A stretch of 64,000 nucleotides of DNA from Eonycteris spelaea. Lineage: Eukaryota > Chordata > Mammalia > Chiroptera > Pteropodidae. The DNA lies in NCBI GenBank assembly GCA_003508835.1, contig PUFA01000316.1, positions 1,054,001 to 1,118,000 of the forward strand, written 5' to 3'. Shown piece by piece: positions 23,176 to 35,940 of the stretch. Within the stretch, counting starts at the first letter, position 1; every line of letters starts with the position of its first letter. The notes beneath the pieces were generated by a model. The model was not told the origin of the DNA. It ran no database searches and saw only the letters and a program-made list of their open reading frames with translations. The position numbers and the translations under genes were made by a program.

Positions 23176-25954
23176 ATATTGTCTGTCTTCTGTAATATGA
23201 TTATTGTCTCTCTGAGAAATCGTGTGTTACAAAAACAATTCTTTCAATGGGAAGTGGGGGTGTGGTTATTAAATTTAGGGCCATGAAATTATTTTTCCTA
23301 CATAATTTTAAGAATAAGACTTTTAAATAGCTCTTAGTGTATTTTGTTACTGTGAATGAATATAAAATACTGAGTAAGCATAACTCACAAAAACAACCTA
23401 ATGCTGCTTTACTTCTCCTTAACCCACCCATTTTGAGCTTCTTGATCTTTATCACCCTTGATCCTTAACTTGTGTTTTATGTACAATACAGTTCCCAACT
23501 AATCACAATGAACCAACTGTAGGGAGGGTAACTGAAAGACCAGGATGCAATAGAGAACTCAGTTACCTAAATTAATTGTGAGTCTCTTTGCTTCAAGTGG
23601 AGAACTATAAATTATAACGCCATTATCCTCTATAGGATATGTTGAAAAAGAGAGAATGTTTATTTTCAATCTCACCCTCTTTATTTCCATCGGTATTCTG
23701 CCCTCTCTTCCTGTGGGAATTGATGGAAACCTTTCTTCACTTACCTAATATACCCTTTTCCCCGTAGGAGGAAGAGGAAACTTACTGGTCAGAGATCACG
23801 TCATTCAGGGGTCATGGTTTTAGTGGTGGACAGAGTCTCTCCACACTGCAGCTCTAAAGCTTCTTTCTACTCCCAGGTGTACAGCTGATTGAAAAAGTAA
23901 ATTTGGAGCCTGCTCAGTAGACTGAGTCAACCAGGTAAAACCTATAGCCTGGATTCAGGAGAGTATTAGAAAATTCCATGTTGACCTCAGGTATAAGCTA
24001 TGTTGTCTAATTCAGGTACTACCAGCCCCTACCTTTTGAGGAGTATTAGATGTTTTCTCTGCCAGATGCAAAGGCTATGCTTGGTTCCCTTTGGCTTGTT
24101 ATCTTTACACTTGTTCTCTATCAGTTGGAACATAGAAAATTGTTACACAATTTAAATGAAATAAATTATACTATATGCTTGAAGCTTGGTGGTTTTTAAT
24201 AAATGCTCATTCTCTTCTATTGGCAACCACCAATGAAATTGTAGGTGAGAGAAAGATCTAGAATCAGAATCTGGGTATATGGTCATAAATGTGAGCACAT
24301 GTTTATCAAAAGAAAGAATACCCTTTAAAAATTGAAAACCACTATTCTGGAATTTATTAATCTCAAAATGTGTGATCAAGCATTTTATTGTGTGCTTTAT
24401 TCATGCAAGGCACCAAATGGGGTGCTGGTGGGGACATAAAGACATGGTCCTCTCATCAAAGAATGAGCTTTGGTCTGTTTCGAATGTTTTTCTCCCTCTA
24501 AGGACCACTGTGGAATAAGATGCAGATTCTCGATTCTAGATGACTTCATGTCCCTAAGTAGTCTCTCCATCCTTGTGTGGTTTCTTAAGGAGTTTGCCCA
24601 CACCTACATGATTAAAACAATAAAATGTACAGTTTAAACCTCACAAGAAGCTTTTCAAATCTCCCACCAATAGTCCCCTGGTAATTCCTCAGAAAATTTG
24701 TAGAGCTGGGTTTGCTGGGTTTGCTTGCCTTATGGTCTTGGAAGTCAGCCACGCCTAACTGCTCTAACATAGTTTTCCCATTAGTGGGTCATGAAGTCAA
24801 TTTAGTAGGTCTTGACCAGCATTTTTTAAATTAAAAAGACCATATACCAGATTAGAAGTATCAAAGTGCATCATGGTTATCTTTTGCAAGTATTCTTTTC
24901 CCATGAATTAGCTGATGTAAGATATTTTTTAGTGTGGGTGGCCATCAAAAATGTTTTTAAAACATGTTCTAAAAAAACAAGGTCTTACATTATAAGTGCC
25001 AAGAATACTCATGGAATAAATGTCAAGAGTTAGACTTGAGGTTTAAGTTTGTACTTTAGAGGTTATTTTCTTCTAGGTATTTTCATTAAAAGATATGTAG
25101 CTGCCATTAGATAAATGCTCTTCCCTTTGGTTACAACTGCATGAACCAATCAGCTTAACCTTCCCCTGATGTCATATTTATCTCTATCACAATCTACTCC
25201 TCTTCCTCATATTTCCATAAGGAAATCTCTTTAGCAGCACTCCCAGATCTAGTTCCTTATGGACTGGAGTATTCCTGCTATTATTCTCTGCATCTCCTGA
25301 AAGTGAGTACATGATCTGTCCACCACCAGAAATGACCCAGTCTTACAGCTGCCCAGAAATCCACATATAGTCCAAAGGATGGGCAGATTTTTGCTATCAT
25401 TGTTGTTGTTCTTCTTAAGCCTGCTTCTACTGTGTTGTCTCTGCCTGGAATCAGCCTCTCCCTTGGAAGTCCCTCCTCCATTCTTTTCTACCCACTTCTT
25501 GAGGAACTCAGCTTCATTCTGCCACTGCTCCCTATACTCAAACCAGCTAGTCCTATTTCAAGCTGTCACCATTCAGATCAAAATTAGCTGATTCTTGTCA
25601 CCTGGATTTTCCTATTTTTGAGAGTAGAGCTCCCTTAAAATTAAAATCCTTCTCTGGCTGATACCACTCACTCCTGAAGACATAGCTGTAATGTGTTGTG
25701 ATTAAAAGGAACAACAATAAGAAGAATCAAAGGGGATGAAGTGGATAGAACATTCTATCCAGCCATACTGGTTTTATCTCACTAGACTGAGTCTCTGTTC
25801 TCAGCACCAATTGAGGTCTCCACACTGAACAGTTTGTGAGTTGACATAGAGATTTCCAAAGAACCTGTGCTTTTATCCCACTGAATAATATTTGAATCAA
25901 AGTATATTTAAAATATAGAGACACATTAGTTCCTTCTCAGTGTCCTATAGTTCT
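23176..25954. other. Mostly unrecognised non-coding sequence
   Basis: 2.8 kb. Bases 24775-24990 ('TTAGTGGGTCATGAAGTCAATTTAGTAGGTC') resemble an hAT or Tigger-type relic I cannot name. Bases 25440-25530 ('TGCCTGGAATCAGCCTCTCCC') weakly resemble L2. The remainder shows nothing recognisable, and frames are below 85 codons. Confidence 0.35.
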
Positions 25955-26440
25955 GTAATTGCTCAGAGAAGGAGGTGCTTTAAGGGCTAGAATGGTGACA
26001 GAAGGTTTTGTGAATAGATGAGGCTAGAACTGAACCTGCAAGGGTGGGCAGAATTTGCAGAATTGAAGCAATGTAAATAGGATTTTGTAGGCAAATATGG
26101 AAAACAGATATAGCAGAAAGGAATCAGAAGACTGAGTCTGTGTACCAGGCTAGTGGGATGGAGATTTGAATTGGCACTCTGTTGTGAGGTAGAACGAAAA
26201 TGTATATTAAGACCAGATGCTCATAAATATACTTGAATGCCAGGGACAGAGGGAAAACTTGAAGGTCTTTGAGCAAATTAAAATGGTATTTTAGAGAGAT
26301 TAACATTCTACTTGGTGAAGTAGGCTTTGGTACAAAGAGACATCTAGCAAAGGTAGATCATGAGAGGAGCCACTATAGGAATGAAGCTTGAGCAACCAGG
26401 GTACCAGCTAAAGTGATGCAGTGGAATTAAGAAGAAGTAC
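25955..26440 (-). repeat. L2 (LINE-2) relic
   Basis: Antisense L2. The region 26240-26330 ('GGGAAAACTTGAAGGTCTTTGAGCAAATTAAAATGG', then 'TATTTTAGAGAGATTAACATTCTAC') follows the L2 stretch that normally reads '..CATTGAAGGATTTTAAGCA..' and '..TTTTAGAAAGATCACTCTGG'. Boundaries are approximate. Confidence 0.55.
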
Positions 26441-26929
26441 AGATCTCAGGATTTCTATAGGTCGATATGCCACTGCTTAGAGCAATCTAATCAGCAACAC
26501 TTTATTTAAGCACTCTTCTCAAACCAGTTAATTTGCTCTTCAGATGTATCTTCCCTGAATATGTAAACTCTCTCATTAAGATACAAGCCATATGCCTTCT
26601 TTGAAGCTAAGCCAGACCCCACCTAACGCTGGCCTTTACCTCTTTTTTCTCATTGGTAATCAGCTCACTGAAGCAGATGTTACTTCCTGACTCCAGAGAT
26701 GCCAACAGCCTCAAAAAGAAATGGATTATAGAATTGGGGTCTGCACTCAGCATGAACCAAATATGGAAATCAAACTGAGGCCTTCCTAGGCTCCATGCTT
26801 GGCAAGGAGAATGAGAAAGGGCTTAATGTTGGGCCTCAAAAGGCACTGTGTTACCAGAGTCATAGTGGGCCCATTTACTTGCCTACAGAAGGTCTTGCCA
26901 GTAACAACAATTAAACACTAATGGTATAC
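26441..26929. other. Non-coding sequence, no recognised feature
   Basis: Nothing recognised. Confidence 0.4.
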
Positions 26930-27090
26930 TTTCAATTTACTTCCATAGATTAATTTGGCAAATATTTACTGGCTATCTACCAGGCATTAAACAATGCTTC
27001 AGGGATAAAGAGACTCAAAGGGCACAGTTCTTGCCTTTGATAAAGTTTCTAGCTGGGTAAAAGACAGAGACCTATCAACAAGTAAAGAAC
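26930..27090 (-). repeat. L2 3' end relic
   Basis: Antisense L2 3' end: 'GGCAAATATTTACTGGCTATCTACCAGGCATTAAACAATGCTTCAGGGATAAAGAG' and 'GTTCTTGCCTTTGATAAAG' fit the reverse complement of the L2 terminus in order. Confidence 0.7.
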
Positions 27091-28307
27091 CTTACAGTGG
27101 AGTGCCACTGCTTATCCTCTGCACCAAAAAATTGTAATGATCTGATGCTGTAGAGACAGGGAGTTTGGGATTAAAGTCTTTCCACTGCATACATTCAATA
27201 ATCACTTGGAAGGTCAAGAAGCTGCATATGAACACCTTACATTAAACCTTTTATTTGAATAAAAGCTAAAAGAAAAATTAAAATCAACGAGTCCTCAGTA
27301 AAACCTGGGAGTCTTCCCCAGAATAAGATTCTTGCCTTCTTTCTTGGGCCTTTATTTAACCAGTTGCGGTTATACTGTCTGACGTTCTTGTACAGAAGCC
27401 TTGAACTTCACGATGTGAAGGCCCCTGTTCTTAGTCCCTAGAGTGAGTCAGACTGCTGACACTGACAGTGGAGAATTTCAACCAACGGCAATAGGAATAG
27501 GAGGAATCGGAAGGGAGATGGCCCGAGCTCTTAGTGAAATCCTTCTGCAGGAGTTGCAGAAAGAGAGTCCAGAGGTTTTGCTCTAGGAAGTTTGGAAAAA
27601 CTGGAAAGCTATTGGTAAACATTAAATTTTCTTTGTGAATTATAACCATTTCTTTACAGAGAGAATCCTGTTTCTCAAAGGAACTGCTTTTTAGCGACAA
27701 GAGAAGTCATCTAAGGAAAAGGTTAACCCAGGATCACTAAGTAAAGAACACATTTTTTTTATTAGTTAGTCAATTTATATTTTTCTGTAACAGACGCTTG
27801 ATCTTTGCTAAGAATTAGAACCATATATGATGATGAGTCATTGCTTTTCTTTTTGTTTTAAAGTGTTTTTGTTCCATTGTGTTTTGTTTTTTAGTTTAAA
27901 TGAGGTGGTTTCTAGTGAAAGGGGATATGCAAGGTTAAGGTTGGAGTAAGCTAAGAAGGAGCTGTTGACTGGAAATAAATGCTGTCATTATATGGGCTTT
28001 AAGGATTATTTCAAACCTTAGGAAGAGAAGAAGGAATTGAGAATCTTTTTTTTTTTTTTTTCTAAATAGAAATTGTAGATATCATGTCTCTAAGTAGTTT
28101 CAGGTTAGTTTCTTTGGAAAGTATATTGCTTCCTTCCCTACCTCCCATATCCTTGTTACATTTAGCTTAATAATAATGTGAGAGGCCAAAAAAGCTTTTA
28201 AAGCTGATTTCCTTCAGTTTGTAATTCCTTGCCAGCAACTGGAGGACTGTTTGGCCATGACTTCTGTAGTCTCCTGGCTATTTGTGAAAGAATAAAATGA
28301 AACAAAG
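27091..28307. other. Non-coding sequence, no recognised repeat
   Basis: 1.2 kb of unassigned sequence with a T15 run at 28046-28060. An 89-codon minus-strand frame (27431-27700) is not supported by anything else. Confidence 0.4.
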
Positions 28308-28352
28308 TACACACATGTACACACACACACATACACACACACACACACACAC
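28308..28352. repeat. (CA)n microsatellite
   Basis: CA repeat with two ATA/ATG interruptions. Confidence 0.95.
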
Positions 28353-30784
28353 ACCAGTGCAAAACAGCAACACAGAAAAGTATGTTGACATTAACTTAAT
28401 TTCATTAAAACTGGAAGTGGTAAAAGAGTTAATAAATCCTATTAGTAGATTGTTTTCTTGTCCTCAAAGTAAAGTGACTGCTGATCAACAGCACTTCCCA
28501 GAAAGGTAAGTTGTATGCTCCGTTTGGGTGTGATGGAGACAAGGCCTGGATCTTCTGTAGGTCAAGGACAAGCCAAAGTCATGGACTCTGGAAATGTTGA
28601 AGTGAAATCATAGGTTGTTTTCTGTGTTTTTCAAGTGAACACAAATAATTTGACAGCTGTGTTTCACGCCACTGGAGTCCTGTAAATACCCACCCATCCC
28701 AGAAGTCACTTAGAGGGTAAGCAGCAAAGTAATTAGTAAATTATCCCAGATCAACTGTGCAGCCAAGGTGGCCAGAGGTGGTCAGCAGATTTAAGGTGAT
28801 TGCATGTGGAGTAAGGCAGAATTCCACAGCTCCTCTTCTTGCTGACTTATAAATTTTTCTCTTGTTAATCAAAAAATCCTGGAACAGTTGTATGAGTCAC
28901 AAAGGCACTGAAAAACATCAACACAACGTATGTTGAACCAAAGTTGCCCAGTGTTTAAATTATTCTCTAGTAATGATGGTTTCACATAGCTTAACATTTT
29001 AAAGCATATGTCACCAGCCTTCCAGTAAGTCTAGCATGGCTCTTCCTGCAAGAGAGGGCCATTCCCTTCATTCAAATTAAAACACATAGGGTTTGATTTC
29101 CCATTGATGAGAAGTATCAGTGAACATTCAATAACAAGTGACCAAAGAAGCTACCAGGTCTATTTCACAACTCATTCTTCAGCTCGTACATATTAAGTCC
29201 AGTCAAGGAGAGAACTGTAAGTGACTCTGTCTTCCTTTGTTGCAGGTGGAACAGCACAATACAGCAATGTAAATGGCTCCCTTCTCTTACCACAGACTCA
29301 TCCTTAAATATCATTTCTCTAAAGAGATGGTACCTGAACAATGGTTTTATGGAAGGGGCATGCAAAATCATGCAGTAATTTGTTCAAAGATATATCGTTC
29401 GTTGATGGCAGAGCCCAGACAGTAAGCTCCGCTGTTTGAGTTCAGTTCACTTTCCATGACGTGTAGGTTGCAAATGGTGGATTTCGATTCATGTTCTGAA
29501 GAGCAAGAGAATAGGAGTATTTGATTGTGGCTAATCACAAGCTGAGCCTATGACATAAATTCATCCAGTCTTTCTTTTCTGGTATTTATATAATTCTATA
29601 ATATGCCAGCTCTAGTCTTCAGAGTTCCCTGTGTATAAGATTCTGAGCAAAAAAATCCTAAACTTCTTTCCCTACATTTGCAATTCTCCTTCATTTTCAC
29701 TTCTTCCAACTCAAACTTTGAGGTTCCATGACTGTTTATATAATTAGACACTTTGTTTCGGAAACAGCACGACTAATGTTTTTGTGAGGAAATGCCCTGC
29801 AAATGCTCAAAACCTCAAAACGATTTTCAAACCTCTACTTTCTTCTTTCTTTTTTTTTTTAATGGAAAGAACAATTAAAGAGATTTTAGGGGAGGGCATG
29901 GCATACAATACCCTCAGCCACTTTTCAGAATTTTTTTTGAAGGGTGTGATTACAGCTGTTTAAACTTAAAATTATTTGCATTTAACAAAAACTTTGATTT
30001 TAAAAGTCATATGATTATATAAACTAAAACATGACAAGGAATCAAAAATTGACATTTTTCATGGACATATTTTGCCCATTGGCTGTGGCTTCTGAAGGGT
30101 GCTTATCAGGGCCTTGGGTTGGTGGGAAATGATAAATGAAGACTAAGAATGAGAATTTCGCCTAGTGAGTCATATTGGGTTGCAGCTGAATTTGAAAACA
30201 GCAGGTAGTCATCAGAAGGGTTTATATGAAATCTAATGGATCAGAAAGAGAAAGCAAGGGGAAATTATTTCTTTTCATACAGGGCCAGTTTCTCATCTGA
30301 TGTAAGTCTTGGAGAATTAGCCAACATATGGAAATTATCCCCATGTGGTCATATGGGATAGCAGTATGAGGAATTGTTAAAGGAACAGGAATATTTAGCT
30401 TTGTAAAGAGAAGATCTGGGTGGGACAGATAGCTCTTTTCAAATATTTGGAAGGTCAGCATGTGGAGGATGGAATATTTTGTGTTGCTCCCATGGGCAAA
30501 GCAGAGTCAATGGGTAGACCTTGGAGAGACAGGCTGTGGTTTAATATTCTCCAGTCTCCCACTAGGGCAGCAGGGCATGGCTGTTTCCTCATGGCAATAT
30601 GGGCTCCTGTGAGAGGACAGGAAGCTGCTTCTGGAGCCATTCCCTAGGAACTGAGATGGGAACTGAGGAGACTGACAGGTCTGGGACTGACAGAAAAGTT
30701 TCAGCCTGTCAGGCATGTCTTGACTCCAAATGCAATATCCATATTCAGTTCAGGCAAAAAGCAAGGAAGGATGGAAGGCGCCCA
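28353..30784. other. Repeat-poor non-coding block
   Basis: 2.4 kb in which I recognise no repeat apart from a T11 tract near 29849-29861. 29350-29440 is faintly MIR-like. No frame longer than 80 codons. Confidence 0.4.
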
Positions 30785-30925
30785 TACTTTGAAGTCAGGA
30801 AGGTCTAGGTTGAAACCTTGGTACTGTCATATATTATCTGTGGAACATTTGGAGAGTTGCTTGGCTTCTCTGAGTTGCGGTTTCCTGGTCTTTACAGTGG
30901 GGATAGCATGACCTATGCAGATGGA
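30785..30925 (+). repeat. MIR SINE relic
   Basis: Plus-sense MIR head and core: 'TTTGAAGTCAGGAAGGTCTAGGTTGAAACCTTGGTACTG' then 'GAGTTGCTTGGCTTCTCTGAGTTGCGGTTTCCTGGTC' and 'TACAGTGGGGATAGCATGACCTA'. Confidence 0.75.
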
Positions 30926-31345
30926 CAACTGTTGTTCATGTCCACTCAGCATTCTCTCTCACTGTTCCAGTAAAAGCACCTTGTTTTTCCCAAGTAAAGT
31001 CCTAGTGTAAATCAAGGTGGCTTACCAGTCCCTAGATCACCAAATTTTGCCTCTGTGCATTTTTAATTCTGAGTGCAGTGACCCAAGGATGAAAATCATT
31101 GGATTATGTCAACTATTACTGAAAAGTAAATATTTAAAATTAATTATTTTTTTAAAAGAAAATAAAATGGTTGGAGCTGGTTCTTTCTGAGGATGGCCCC
31201 ATGAAGGAATTGCCCATCATATCTGCTGTCTGGGTTTCCTGAGCCACCAGGTTGATCAGCTTCTTCTTCAGTTCTATGGGCTACCCCATGTTCTTCCAAT
31301 AGATCATGGTTTTGCAAAGTGAGCCAAATCAAGTTCTGTCATTTG
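30926..31345. other. Non-coding sequence, no recognised feature
   Basis: Nothing recognised. Confidence 0.4.
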
Positions 31346-31378
31346 CAAACAAACAAACAAACAAACAAACAAAAAAAA
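31346..31378. repeat. (CAAA)n microsatellite
   Basis: Six or seven CAAA units ending in A8. Confidence 0.9.
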
Positions 31379-31394
31379 CTGTATCTGTATGCTT

Positions 31395-31505
31395 ACCTTA
31401 ATGAGGTTTCTAAGTCAATTAAATGAGAAAATATACAGATAAAGCCACTGACACTGTTCTGGTGTCTGGCATATAATAGATGTTCAATAAATGGTAGTTG
31501 TTATG
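31395..31505 (+). repeat. MIR SINE relic, 3' half
   Basis: 'CTAAGTCAATTAAATGAGAAAATATACAGATAAAGCC' followed by 'GTGTCTGGCATATAATAGATGTTCAATAAATGGTAG', the conserved MIR 3' end. Confidence 0.75.
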
Positions 31506-31724
31506 ACTATCAGGTACTGGAGCCCAAGATGAAGTAGCGAATTCCATCCAGCACATAGGGAAAGCCTCATTCTGACATTAAAGTAGGCACACAGAATCAG
31601 GGGTTATCTATCCTCAAATATCAGGCTCCAGCCACTAAAGTTGGCTTGCCCATGATACTTGGTAGGACTCTGCAACTCTGAAAGTGATGAAGCTTAGACT
31701 GAAAGCCCTAAATCAGAAGGTAAT

Positions 31725-31793
31725 GGAAAAAACCCTATACTACACATTTGAGTTTTATTTGTTGTGAGTGTGTAGGTTGGAGATCATTTGTTG
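31725..31793 (+). repeat. Copy 1 of a local direct repeat of about 70 bp
   Basis: Begins GGAAAAAACCCTATACTACAC and ends GGAGATCATTTGTTG. It recurs at 32363-32433 with about 85-90 percent identity by eye, including the shared stretch CACATTTGAGTTT and GTTGTGAGTGT. I do not recognise it as a known repeat family. Confidence 0.75.
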
Positions 31794-31949
31794 GTAGTCA
31801 AAGAAATCTTCCTACATTTGGGAGGAAGCCCAGACTTGGAGGTCTCCAAGGTCTCCCCCAACTCTATGTGATTCCATGCAGTTGACACTCCAAATGCCAC
31901 AGACTTGCATGCAAGGACAGGAGCCTCAGGGCCTCCAGTTACCAGGAAA

Positions 31950-32300
31950 CACTAATTTTCCTCCTGCCTTCCTGATAGTGTTTTTGCATGTGCTCTTCCC
32001 TCTGTTCCCTAATGCCCTTCTTTACTTCAACCATCAGACTGACTACGCTTCATCTTTCAAGATTCAGTTTAAGGGTCAAGTCTATCCCAAATCCTTCCAT
32101 CCCACCTTCATGACCCTCTTCCTTGCTCCCCTTCTCAGTGTCCCTGAGCACCAGCAGTCAGCACACTGGGTTTTCTTGGCTGCTTCTTTACCCCTTCTCA
32201 ACTATGAGGTCAAGGCAGAGGCCAGATCTTGTTCATTGTGTATCCCCAGTGTTCAGCGTGATGCCAGGTATAGAGTAGGCATTCACAAACATTTGAGAAG
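31950..32300 (+). repeat. L2 (LINE-2) 3' end relic
   Basis: Plus-sense L2: 'CAAGATTCAGTTTAAGGGTCAAG' (32058-32080), 'CCCAAATCCTTCCATCCCACC', 'AGATCTTGTTCATTGTGTATCCCCAGTGTTCAGCGTG' and 'TAGAGTAGGCATTCACAAACATTTG' follow the L2 3' end exactly in order. A 149-codon open frame (31876-32325) overlaps it and is therefore not a gene. Confidence 0.85.
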
Positions 32301-32362
32301 GAAGGAAGAAAGAGAGGGAGGGTGAGGAGGAAATAAAGTAGGAGGGAGGGAGATGTACCAAA

Positions 32363-32433
32363 GGAAAAAGACCCTATAACTGCACATTTGAGTTTCATCT
32401 GTTGTGAGTGTATTTGTTGGAGATCATTTGTTG
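32363..32433 (+). repeat. Copy 2 of a local direct repeat of about 70 bp
   Basis: See 31725-31793. The two copies are spaced about 640 bases apart and flank the L2 relic. Confidence 0.75.
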
Positions 32434-34783
32434 ACATTTGTTCTTATAGTTGGAGACCAATTATGCAGGTATGTTGAAATTGGGAAGAGGAAAACTTTTC
32501 ACTAGTCACAGTTTACTTGCTTTGTTGCCCTGGAGCACAGCTGGGACATAGAGAGTGACCCAACCTGAGAGGCTGATGAGAAGACTTTGGGGGAATCAGA
32601 TTGACTAAATATTACAGGCCAGTACTTTAATTTCCTGCTGTAGGTAGCTCCAGCCCTAGATAATTCTCAACATGTTTTCCCCAGGATCAAAGATTATGGG
32701 ATAGTTCACACAAAGTGTACTTGAATATGCCTGGTACACTCCTACACAAACTGTTCTAAATCAAAATGTTTACTGCATGAGCCCAAAGAGAACAGAACAT
32801 ACTACCTAATTATTTCTCTTTCATTAGTTAAGGAGTGGAGTCGGTGATGTGTTAGGTGCTTTAATCTCCATAGGCCATAACTCTATGACTAACTTTAAAA
32901 CAAAACAGGAACCAAAACCCCACTAGCCTGATGTTATTCAGTCCTGCTTCGTTTCCTCTGGCTGTCTTTACGAGCATCTCCAGTGATAAAGAACATGATG
33001 GTCCCTTACCATGATGTGTACCATAGCCAGAAACATTTAGGTGACCTATAATTATTCTTACTTGTTAAATTAAAGTTACATCTTACATTAGAGAAACACA
33101 TGCTTCTTACACTTTGAATTATGAGCTCCTTGGGTAGGGGCTATGGTGTGAGAAGTTGGGGCATTAGTGTTATTATCCTCAGTCATCAGGCCAAGCCTCA
33201 CTCCTGCTTATGCCAAAGAGAGGGAACAGGTGTGGAGCATGCACTGGCCTGCCTCCCAAGGCACATTTGAATGGTGGAATGGCAGGTCTCCCTGCCTGGG
33301 CATATGACCTGAGTGCCTGCCTTCAGCAGATGCACTGGGCATGGGCTCCTCAAGAGTGAAGGAGAGAAGGTGTGAAATGCTCACCTTTCTCCTACAAGCA
33401 GGCCTGCTCCGGGGTTCTAGGAGTTATATGATTTCATCTCTGTCCCACAGGGCGTGACATCTGCAGCAGCGGAGCAGCTATTTGCTGGAAGGAAGCAAGA
33501 CTTTAGCTAAGAGGAGTGATATGGGGATGGCTTATGAGATGGAGGAAACACTTAAGACTAGTCTTCAGGAGAGATTGGGCTTATTCTCTACAATCACATG
33601 AGGCAGAATTCCAGGGTGGACATATTTCCACTCAACATGGTAGAGACTTTTCTATCAGATGGAGCTGTTCAGATAAGGAAAGAGCTGCCTCAAGAGGGAC
33701 TGTGGTTCTTGTCCCTCGAGGACTTTACAGACCCAGAGCCCACCTCATGAAGAAGTTGGGGAGTGACTTCGGAAACCCAGTGGGTAAATGGGCTGGAAGA
33801 CCATGGAGATAACTCTTTCTCAAAAAATCTAAGAAAACATAACTTAAAGGAATCTAAGAGCATGTCAGAGAGGATGAAGGATTAATTTTCTTTTGCTGAA
33901 AATAGATTTTGTGTGGTCTTAATGGGTGTGCTAGGGATGATCATTAACCAAAGAAAGCCCCCTAAACAAAAAAATATGTATATTACCAGAGTAAGCAAGC
34001 AAAAGTCTGGAGACATAATCTCAGAATCACAGGACAGTTGATGCACACTGAACAGCGTTTAGAACGATTTTTATTAGTCACTCTGAATTGCCTGTTATAT
34101 ACAGAGAACTGTTTTAAGTATTGGGAGAGTTACAAGGTGTTTATGAGCTGAGGAAAGTATAATATATATGGAGAAAGACATTTTTACTAACCCAAAACTC
34201 AAGAACAAAACAGAATATTTTGAAAATATTCAAATATGAAAGAAGAGGGAGAAATCGAAGAGGATTCCAGCAGTAACTTAGAAGGCCAGGATTTCTCCAA
34301 ACCACGTCATACGCATGTGTCAGTGTTCCAGGAGAGTTGGCCTATAATGTGACCACCACATTTCCTCTCATCATCCTTCGGCCCTCTCAGTGTCTCAGGT
34401 GGGATGGAAGGAGAAGGAGCTGCTCTTGATGGGGCTTTTCCTTTCACTCAACAATATTTTAGCTGATAAAAACAACCCATGCAAACTTTTGGCCTCCCTT
34501 CCTTGATCTCTTTTCTTCTTCTTTATTTCCATGCTGGTTTATTGATACTTTGCCTCTACTTCCCCAGAGGCTGGCAGATAGGGCAATCATGGGACAGGCA
34601 GGGAAAGTAAATAAAGGGAGACAGAAGAGAAAACAGTTTCTGCCTCCCCACTTAAGACTGTACCACTAATTCTTACTGTCCGGGTAATGTTAAGCCTCAC
34701 AATGTCAAATGAAGCTAGGAGAAGGGCACACATGATACTAGCATCCCAAGCTGCCTCTGGGTCCACCTGACTGTCTTAAACAT

Positions 34784-34784
<1 letters not shown>
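32434..34784. other. Mostly unrecognised non-coding sequence
   Basis: 2.35 kb with no recognised gene. A 98-codon plus-strand frame (33516-33812) has no supporting motif. A 19-base AT palindrome (34213-34231) lies here. Confidence 0.4.
34213..34231. repeat. Short perfect palindrome
   Basis: GAATATTTT and AAAATATTC around a single G: nine-base arms. Confidence 0.85.

Positions 34785-34833
<49 letters not shown>
34785..34833. repeat. (CA)n microsatellite
   Basis: Uninterrupted CA repeat of about 49 bases. It produces a Val/Cys-repeat artefact frame on the minus strand. Confidence 0.97.
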
Positions 34834-34835
<2 letters not shown>

Positions 34836-35039
34836 TTTACATTCAGGTTTAGGAGAAATAATGACTCTATTCTCATTTGAAGCAAATACCAAAAGACATA
34901 TTTCCAATTTGAAAACGACTGCTTAATTTTGTAGCCTTTTGGATCAGACATAGAGAAATACCAAGGCTACAGAGCTTATATGCCAGAGAAGGAATTGAGA
35001 AGGGAGAAAGGTACAAGCCAGGAGGAACTCTTGACAAAC

Positions 35040-35225
35040 AATTTCAATGGAGCTTTGTATTTTCAAAGCAGTTTTAAATCATGAAGTAGCCCACCCAGCT
35101 ATCCCGAAAAAGTAGGTCAGCACAATATTTTCACAGGTGAGGAAACTGAGATACCATGTTCAGTAGCTCACCCAACACATACAACACCGCTAGGAACACA
35201 GACTTCCGGATTTCCATTCAGACAG
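35040..35225 (-). repeat. MIR SINE relic
   Basis: Antisense MIR: 'TTTTCACAGGTGAGGAAACTGAGATACCATG' (35130-35160) is the hallmark. The remainder is degenerate. Confidence 0.7.
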
Positions 35226-35409
35226 TTCTCGGCTGCCTTCTTCCCAGAAAGAGAAAATACAGGCATTTAGCAACTCTTATTTTATATTTTTATATGCTAA
35301 GTAGGCTAAAATTTCACTGCCGTAGACCAAGAAGTCTTAAGGTGATAGCACATCAAAGGGTAGAGTTTGAAGCTTATGATTATTCCCCAACTTCGTCTAC
35401 AGTTCAAAT

Positions 35410-35550
35410 GCTGTGTTCTGGGGATCTGGTAGCCAAAAGCCGTTACTGGAGAATGAAGAAGCCTGGACTCAGGAGTAAGCTGCATGACCTTGCAAAGGTC
35501 ATTTAAAATCTCTGAGGTTTGCTTTTTCATCCTCAAAATGAAGACAATAT
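35410..35550 (+). repeat. MIR SINE relic
   Basis: Plus-sense MIR: 'GAAGCCTGGACTCAGGAGTAAGCTGCATGACCTTGCAAAGGTCATTTAAAATCTCTGAGG' then 'CATCCTCAAAATGAAGACAATA'. Opposite orientation to the MIR 200 bases upstream. Confidence 0.7.
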
Positions 35551-35554
35551 TTCT

Positions 35555-35940
35555 TTAAAGTTTTATTTTGAGAAATACTAAAAAACATAAAATAGTTAAA
35601 TTACCCGTAATTTGACTGTCCTTTTTAAAGTACATACAAAAAAGGGATAGTGTCCCTTCTCTATCCTCTGATACCATCCCAGAGCTTAAAGCATATTTTT
35701 CTAGACTCATACAAATACATAATATAAAATATATTAACATATATGAAAAATTTATATTTTATGATTTTTTAAAATAAAAATTAAATCATTTGTGTATGTT
35801 GTTCTGCAATTCTTTTACTTAACGATATGGCATAATTCTACTTTATATTGATTCTGTTCTAATGGTTGCAAAATATTCCATTGCATAGACTTTACATAAT
35901 TTGTTTAGCAATTTCTTTTTTGTGGGTCTTTTGTAAGGTC
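35555..35940 (-). repeat. Ancient L1 3' region relic
   Basis: Antisense L1M-like: 'TTCTTTTACTTAACGATATGGCATA', 'TTGCAAAATATTCCATTGCATAGACTTTACATAATTTGTTTAGC' follows the common L1 stretch 'GTATTCCATTGTATGGATGTACCATAATTTA'. AT-rich and strongly decayed. Confidence 0.6.

Noticed and set aside
24775..24990. DNA transposon relic
   Set aside because: The left part resembles a known hAT or Tigger phrase, but I could not find the matching inverted terminus, so it was left inside an unassigned interval.
31876..32325. 149-codon plus-strand open frame
   Set aside because: Most of it lies in an L2 3' end relic, which is non-coding 3' UTR.
33516..33812. 98-codon plus-strand open frame
   Set aside because: Chance length, no motif, no nearby splice or promoter evidence.
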